Shown here in pieces: positions 57,838 through 64,000 of a DNA stretch of 64,000 nt. The notes beneath the pieces are model-generated. The model did no database searches. It was given only the letters and a program-made list of their open reading frames with translations, and had not been told where the DNA came from. The stretch lies in contig NC_089493.1 in assembly GCF_036850765.1 (NCBI RefSeq), positions 187,645,140 to 187,709,139 on the forward strand, read 5' to 3'. The DNA comes from Saccopteryx bilineata. Lineage: Eukaryota > Chordata > Mammalia > Chiroptera > Emballonuridae. Both the position numbers and the translations under genes were made by a program. Each line of letters starts with the position of its first letter. Position 1 is the stretch's first letter.

Positions 57838-59394
57838 TAATGTTCTGTAATACTTATGCTTATGTGTATCCTTTAATTAGAACATTTAGCACAATTTTAA
57901 AAATAAATGATAATATTTAAATGTTAGTGAATTTTATAATTATATTGGTTATTTTCTGCTGACATCTAAATATTTTTCGTACTGACATCTCAATAAAAGA
58001 AAACATGAGACTCCATCATGTCACTCAGAAATAACACCTTAAAATCTTATATTTAAAAAAAAACAACAGAAATAACAAGCAGTTTTCAAACTTTGAAAAG
58101 CAATTGAATGGAAAACAGGCCTTTGGGGCTAGCTCATGTCGCCACTGTAGCATCTGTTTTGAATGTCTTGTGCTTTCGGATTGATTTTTTAAGTATAGCT
58201 GTGACTGACAAGGCTTTCATCTCTGCACTCACACAAATGTACATTAAATGTAAAAGTGAGGAGACAAACAGTGGCTGTAATTTACTTTCAATCAAAGAGT
58301 TTGCCTGGCTTAAACCATCCCAGGGTTTTTGGCACCTCGAATAAGATCTTCTCCTAAGAGGAAGCTTGTCACGTCTAGACAGCAAAGCCTGTGACAAATT
58401 ACAGTAAATCTTGTAAGTGTTTAGATACAACTTTGGGTAAAAGACATCACTCAAGTGCTCTAACTTTCCTTACTAAATGGATGACCTTAAAATAGTTATT
58501 GACCTTTTCTAAGCCTTCGTTGTTTACTTGCTTAATGGGGAAACTAACAGAGCCTATACCATGGGTTTGCTAAAAGGGTTAAATAAAATAACTTATATAT
58601 CACTGACATATAATTAGCAATACTTAGAAACTTTATTATTAGCAACTTTGTATGACACCTAATCTATGTACCTATCAAGAAAATTGATGGGACCCTGACG
58701 ATTTTCAAGTTGATTTACCCATTGATCATTTTGGTCTTAGGAAATATCTCCTTCACAAAGATTAATTGATGAAGTTTCTTTTCTTTTTTTCTTTCTTTTT
58801 TTTTTTTTTTTTACATTTCAAATGAGTTTAAATAAATGTTTTCATATTCAGTGATACTTCTCATAAATAATTTATCTGCTCCTGATAATACTAAGGTTGA
58901 AAATTACTTCTAGGGCATAGAAAAATTACTTTAGATAAATAAATAAAAATAGATAATTTACTAGCTACAGAAAAAATGTCTTCCAAAAGAAGACTACTTG
59001 GGCTAAATAGTTTAACTATTGTTATTAGAAGATAATCCTATGTTCAAAATAACATTACTGCTAATAATAGAGAAGTTATCAAATATAAATGTTCTCCATA
59101 TTCCTACTCCACAGACAAGTCCATTTTTACCTTCTCTTGTTATATTTTTCTCTCCTTTCAGGCCTCTTCACAGTAGGCCTTCACTCCCCCACCCAACCAA
59201 GTCAAACATTTTACCCACACCACTTTTTTGTGTCTCTGTCTTTTGCCCCTTCAGCCTACAATACATTTCTCATTTCAGAAATACACGGTATTACATGTTT
59301 TCTTGAATTTTATTCTTCAGAAAACACTCGTACCTATGCTAACACAAACATATATGAAAACTTTCAGATAACTGTCCATACTCGAACCAGAAGA
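57838..59394. other. unannotated DNA with a possible conserved stretch
   Basis: No gene or repeat. The segment 58110-58400 has balanced composition and words such as GTAATTTACTTTCAATCAAA, and might be a conserved non-coding element. A T-run is at 58797-58812. Confidence 0.4.
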
Positions 59395-59535
59395 TAGAAC
59401 TGGAAGAGATCTTAGTGAGTTTTGGCTTCCGCCTCCTTATTTAGAAGAAGTGCCAACCCCTAGGAGGTTAAATAACAAACCAAGGTCACTGAAGGAGTAA
59501 GTAGAGAACGACTTGGCTTCCTCAAGCCTGGTCTA
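59395..59535. repeat. ancient mammalian interspersed repeat (family uncertain)
   Basis: ATAGAACTGGAAGAGATCTT, CCAACCCCTAGGAGGTTAAA and AACCAAGGTCACTGAAGGAG follow the same pattern as 25650-25830. Diverged. Confidence 0.5.
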
Positions 59536-60135
59536 CAGATATTTTTAAGGTCGCATGTTCAACAGTTATCCAATAAATACTTGTTGAACACCTTCGATTT
59601 GCCTGTCCTTACTCCAGGTACTGAGAATATATCTGGGGGGGGGGGGGGCGGAATCTTACTTTTACATTGTTTATTGGTCAAAACCAAATAAGCAAATAAG
59701 TATTGAATATCACGTCAGTGAAAGACAAGTTCTATAAAGAAAGAAAGCCTACGGCATGACCCAGAGGACAGCTTTTGTACCCCACTCCCTCAGCCCTGCA
59801 GTTATGTTTGTCTTGATGTCTATAAACACGTCTTCCTTGTTCCTTTAGAGCAATCCTGTAGAACGTCCTCTCTTTAGGTCGCCATCTGGCCCAGTCCTGG
59901 ATTCCAGTTCACCAGCCCTACCCCTGCCACCCTTTTCACTGTCCTTTTGTCCTATTGGCCTACTTTGCTTTTATCATTAACATGTGTCCCACCATCTTTA
60001 GCCGTCTGGTCTTCAAATCATAACACAAGAAGGTTATCCAGAGGTTACATAGGCATGGCTATCTTTAGAGCAATTCATTTCCTTAACTGTTCTCCTAACC
60101 CCAAATTCCCTGCTGCAGAATCTGTCTGAGGTCAG
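59536..60135. other. unannotated DNA
   Basis: A segment near 59560-59640 (CAATAAATACTTGTTGAACA) resembles an L2/MIR tail. A G-run sits at 59634-59648. Confidence 0.4.
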
Positions 60136-60340
60136 ATGGTATGTGTCTTTCTCTGACTGGCTTATTTCACTTAGCATGATGCCCTTTAGGTCCTTCCATA
60201 AATGATGACGGGAGACTTGACTATGGGTAGTGAGCACACAATGCAATATACAGATGATGTAGGATAGAACTGCGCACTTGAAACCTATATAGTTTTATTA
60301 ACCCTGTAAGTCTAATAAGTTCAATAGAAAAAAAACAAAC
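60136..60340. mobile_element. L1 3' end in two opposed pieces
   Basis: 60136-60204 is antisense L1 3' UTR (TCTCTGACTGGCTTATTTCA, CTTAGCATGATGCCCTTTAG). 60203-60340 is the sense terminal tail (CACACAATGCAATATACAGA, GAACTGCGCACTTGAAACCT, AGTTTTATTAACCC, A-rich end). One short inverted piece joined to a sense tail is the pattern left by twin priming. Confidence 0.7.
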
Positions 60341-61174
60341 AAACCTGTCTGGTGTTGACCAGTTCTTTCACAGCTCCCTTAAACAGCGCTCATTGTTGTG
60401 GGGGAGGGCACGAGGGAATTCAAGAGCCCCTTGAACTGACTTTCTTACTTATGACGAGATCAGCACTCACCCTGTAAGGCTCTGTGTTGATGGAGTAAAT
60501 GGGAAAAAGAAAGGTGGTTAAAAGGTTTGACAGTTATAAAGATTTACTATTTAGTTTCCTTCATTTATCGTTGATGGTGTTCTTTCTTATGGGAAGCGGG
60601 GCTTGTCTATCACAACGTTGATGACGTGTTAGGCCAGGTAATTCTTTGCTGTGGGAGCTGCCCTGGGCATTATACTGTATGATTCCCGGAGGCCTCTACA
60701 CACTAGGTGCCAATAGGACTGCCTCTCCCAGTTCTGACGGTCTGGTGTTTTGAGATATTACCATACTGTGCCCTTGGAGGCAAAAACGTCTCTGAACAAG
60801 AACCACGATGCTTGTACATCCACCTGCGTTGGCCTACTTCCTGACAGAGCGTCCAGGAGTCCCCCTGGATCCGACTGTCCCTGGAACTAAATCTCAGCAA
60901 ACTTCTCCACTTTCATCGAGTTGGGGTAGAGCAAAACGAACCTTTTCTAGATCTGTTTTCCTGGGGATTGTGGTGCAGTTCCTCATACTCAGAGGCACCT
61001 ACTTCATGGGAGCTGTGCCTTTGGGAAATTTTCTCACCTCCTGCAACTACTTTGTGCATTCATTCTTTCAGAGGGAGGTCATTCTGCTCAGCATCTAGAC
61101 ATTAGGCAGATTAGTTGATTCAAAATTAAATCTAAACATTAAATGTATACAAGCAGGTTAAAAAGAATTAGTTC
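60341..61174. other. unannotated DNA
   Basis: No recognised feature. Confidence 0.45.
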
Positions 61175-61590
61175 GCTGACCAGGCGACGGTGCAATGGAT
61201 AGAGTGTCAGACTGGGACACGGAAGACCCAGGTTTGAAACCCCAAGATTGCCAGCTTGAACTAGGATCAGCAGCCTGAGTGCAGGGTTGCTGGCTTGAGC
61301 ATGAGGTCATAGACATGACCCCATGGTCACTGGCTTGAGCCCAAAGGTTGCTGGCTTAAAGCCTGAAGTCGCTGCCTTGAGTCCCAGGTCACTTGAGCAA
61401 GGGGTCATTCACTCTGCTGTAGCCTTCTGGTCAAGGCACATATGAGAAAGCTATCAATGAACAAGCAATCAACGAACAACTAAGATGCTGCAATGAAGAA
61501 TTGATGTTTCTCATCTCTCTCCCTTCCTGTCTGTCTGTCCCTATTTGTCCCTCCCTCTGACTCTTTCTCTGTCTCTGTAAAAAACAAATT
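61175..61590 (+). mobile_element. SINE type B, sense, with repeated internal units
   Basis: GCTGACCAGGCGACGGTGCA head, box B AGGTTTGAAACCCC, then three or four TTGCTGGCTTGAGC-type units (61285-61385), CACATATGAGAAAGC, CTGTCTGTCTGTCCC, CT-rich tract and A-rich tail. The repeated units make it longer than the other B copies. Confidence 0.93.
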
Positions 61591-62033
61591 ACTTAGTAAA
61601 TTCCTAACTATCACATGTGGAGACAGTTATAATAAATTGATTTAATAATAGAATATGATTTTTAAAATTTTTTAAAATGCTATGCTACTTGGTAAAATGC
61701 TTTAGTGAAATAAATTCACACCCATGGGCTGTTTAATGACACTGAGTTAACTAAAGCTCTAAGAATGTAGATGCCTACTGTCTGAATTCCAAAGTTCAAT
61801 CAGAACTTACAAAGAAAGAGGTGGCCTGAAATATGGTTTGCATTCTTATTAAAACTTTTAATCTGGAGGAGCCCATAGGTTAGAAATAAAAAAAAATTAA
61901 ATCTTGAAAGAGGTATTTATGAGAGAGAGGATGAATTGATAGTTTAAACTTTCCCTGAAACCCAATTAGAAAGTCAACATCTGAGGACTCCATGGGGCCC
62001 CTCCAGATGTTACTCTTGGGGTTTAGCGGACAC
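61591..62033. other. unannotated DNA
   Basis: No recognised feature. Confidence 0.45.
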
Positions 62034-62041
62034 GGTAGAAT

Positions 62042-62200
62042 CAGGGATCTCAAACTCGTTGCTATGCGGCCCGCCTACCAATTTTGTGCGGCCCGCAGAC
62101 TAATCAAATTTCGTGGATTAATCTGCGGGCCAGTCTGCGGGCCGCACAAAATTGGTGGGCGGGCCGCATGCGCCCGCGGGCCACGAGTTTGAGACCTCTG
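62042..62200. mobile_element. CpG-rich foldback hAT-like element (159 bp)
   Basis: Inverted ends CAGGGATCTCAAACTCG and CGAGTTTGAGACCTCTG (15 of 17 match). The interior is itself a palindrome (CCAATTTTGTGCGGCCCGCA against TGCGGGCCGCACAAAATTGG), so it can fold almost end to end. Flanks share a GGTAGA word, but an exact 8-bp duplication is not clear. Confidence 0.8.
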
Positions 62201-64000
62201 CCGGGTAGATGGTGTGTAATTCACTCCTGAGCTAAAAGGCTGCAGCAGAGAATAGGGCTACATTTGGGAGAAGCTACCCTCTCCCTGAATGCAGGTTGAA
62301 GGGGATGACATGGCTTATCATAGTGGGAATGCTGCCTTGAGGCTTCCACCCTGGGGGTCACCTGCCCATTGACAAGGGACGTCAGCAGGAGATGCTGGGC
62401 ATCCCCAGGGAAGGGCAGAACTGGGATGAACTGGCCGGATGAAGGAGAGGCACCTCCTAAGTAAGAGGAACATTGAGGACATCTCCCAGGAGCTCAGGGG
62501 AACACACACACGAGAAAAAGGAATCCCCTTCAGACATGTGCCACCGCCAGAGAAAACCAGCACCCCGTTACGCATGGTCAACCCAGAAGGTTCTCCCTGT
62601 CCACCTCCTCTCCTCCCTCCTCTGTTTCAATGCTGGGGGAGCCTCAAGCAGTCTCAGAAGCTCAGGAAGAAGAATAGCAGCGAATCCAGGAAAAGAAAGC
62701 CAACACCAGGAGGCAGGCAGAGGAAGGCAGGAGCTTGATGGAAGCAGGGTCCATTGGGGGGAAATTTTCCCTTCGAATGACCTTCTGAGTTGGTGATCGA
62801 TACAATAAAGTGGACAAAGAAATGTCTGAAAGATGATTCTCCTGACTGAGATCGACTGAACAATGGTTTATTGGGTCAAGGGGAGGAGCTAAACTATGAG
62901 ACCTGCCCATGACTTCTAGATACGGAAGAACTGGTTACGTGAAAAGGATTTGAAGAAGCAGTGAGGGGGGAAGAAATGAAGTAGTTTTCTGATTGCACGC
63001 TACAAGTCCTGCTTGTTCAACATATCAGTTATGTACAAGTAAACACTGAAACAGCTTATTCAGTGATAATCCAATTGACAGCTTTATAGTATAATACAGC
63101 ATCACTTTTATTTTGCTATAAATTACATATTGCCTGCTCCTTCATCACTCAGACAAAAATGTTCTCCGTTCTCTTTCATCATAATATAGTGAAATCCTGC
63201 TGTAGTACAATACAAGATTTATCAGTCTCTGGTTTAAAAAAAACACACAAAGAAAAACAAGAGAAAAAAAGGAAAACCACACACAGAAACAATTCAGGGG
63301 TGCTTGCTCTTGCTTATAAATCTTCCCTAAACATAGTAAAAATAATTTATTAAGGGAGACATTGATGACTGATGTTATAATTCAATCTCTGGGCTTTGAT
63401 TATAGCATACACTGGGTTTCTTCGGCAGAAAAATAGCACTCAAATCAATCTTGCCTTATTGTTATAGTTTAAACTACATGTACAATTACACAGCTTAGAG
63501 AAAGGTCAGACTCCATAAGCATTTATTCTTCCAGTGGTTATTCAAGAGAGAAAATTTTCTGGAGAAACTAAATTGGAATGCATGTTTGGGTTGGAGGTCT
63601 ATCTCAGCCAAAAGGGAAGCAAGGACTATTTTCTAAGGAGGTGGCTTGCTTAGTAAAGACATTTTATACGCTAAATAGCAGTAAACTTAAGTCCTAGACT
63701 CATAAGTAAGACTGGAAAACTTGGGCATGTATTATTATTTCGTAGTAGTAGTATTAAGCTTTTAGCTACAAAGCTTAGAGGTGAAGAAAATGGGAGAGGA
63801 AAGAAGGAAGGGAGGGAGAGAGAATCTATTTTAAATACAACTGAAAATTTCTAAGGCAGTTGCCTTCAGGTGTGGATGGATCCAGGTGCTCAAGTAACAA
63901 GAAACTGTCCTCTTCATTTCACTTTTTCTTCCTGCTTTGTTGACTTCGAGTTCATTCTTCAGTCTGTGTTGACCTGTGCAACTAGAGGCTTACATTCTTG
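62201..64000. other. unannotated DNA to window end
   Basis: No gene or repeat recognised. The region 62280-62830 is less AT-rich and has overlapping open frames of up to 107 residues on both strands, without recognisable domains. A GGAAGG-rich purine run is near 63790-63825. Confidence 0.45.

Noticed and set aside
62439..62863. coding exon on either strand
   Set aside because: Overlapping frames on both strands, no splice-site pair or recognisable peptide. Composition alone explains them.

Overview
This is mammalian nuclear DNA, almost certainly from a bat. The evidence is its interspersed repeats: tRNA-derived SINEs with GCCCTGGCC or GCCTGACCAGG heads, one VES-like SINE of the bat type, Laurasiatherian L1 5' and 3' ends, ancient L2, MIR and MER20-like copies, and several DNA transposons. 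The three main SINE types (called A, B and C here) fit my recollection of rhinolophoid bats better than vespertilionids, but that placement is inference. I found no intact protein-coding gene, rRNA or tRNA gene. Long reading frames in the window are shadows of SINEs, microsatellites and transposon relics, so this looks like intergenic or deep intronic DNA.

Layout. 0-10 kb is dense in mobile DNA: a DNA transposon with CACTGGGGAAC termini and a decayed transposase-like gene, broken by a SINE; an L1 tail; a hAT element with a perfect 8-bp target duplication; and a 500-bp Tigger element with an N-terminal transposase stub. 10-28 kb is mostly old unique DNA with scattered SINEs, an RTE/BovB-like LINE tail near 19.3-19.9 kb, L1 pieces and a MIR. 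28-46 kb alternates SINE A copies with unique DNA. It holds a G-rich-strand tract and a CpG-rich, repeat-free block at 33.9-34.7 kb, which is the best regulatory candidate, followed by a long L2 tail and a MER20-like element.

45.6-48.6 kb is the most unusual stretch. It has an L1 reduced to its two ends inside one target duplication. Next to it is an LTR element, flanked by CATCT duplications, in which part of one LTR is inverted. Both inversion joints sit exactly at LTR termini and carry an inverted 5-bp duplication (GCCAT/ATGGC), as expected if integrase attacked an LTR. It interrupts an RTE reverse-transcriptase fragment. 48.6-64 kb is again mostly unique DNA with SINEs, a long imperfect palindrome, a 157-bp hAT MITE, an inverted L1 tail, and a CpG-rich foldback hAT-like element.

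No genes work together here in an operon-like sense. The functional candidates are the CpG-rich block and CTCF-like motifs carried by SINE A copies.
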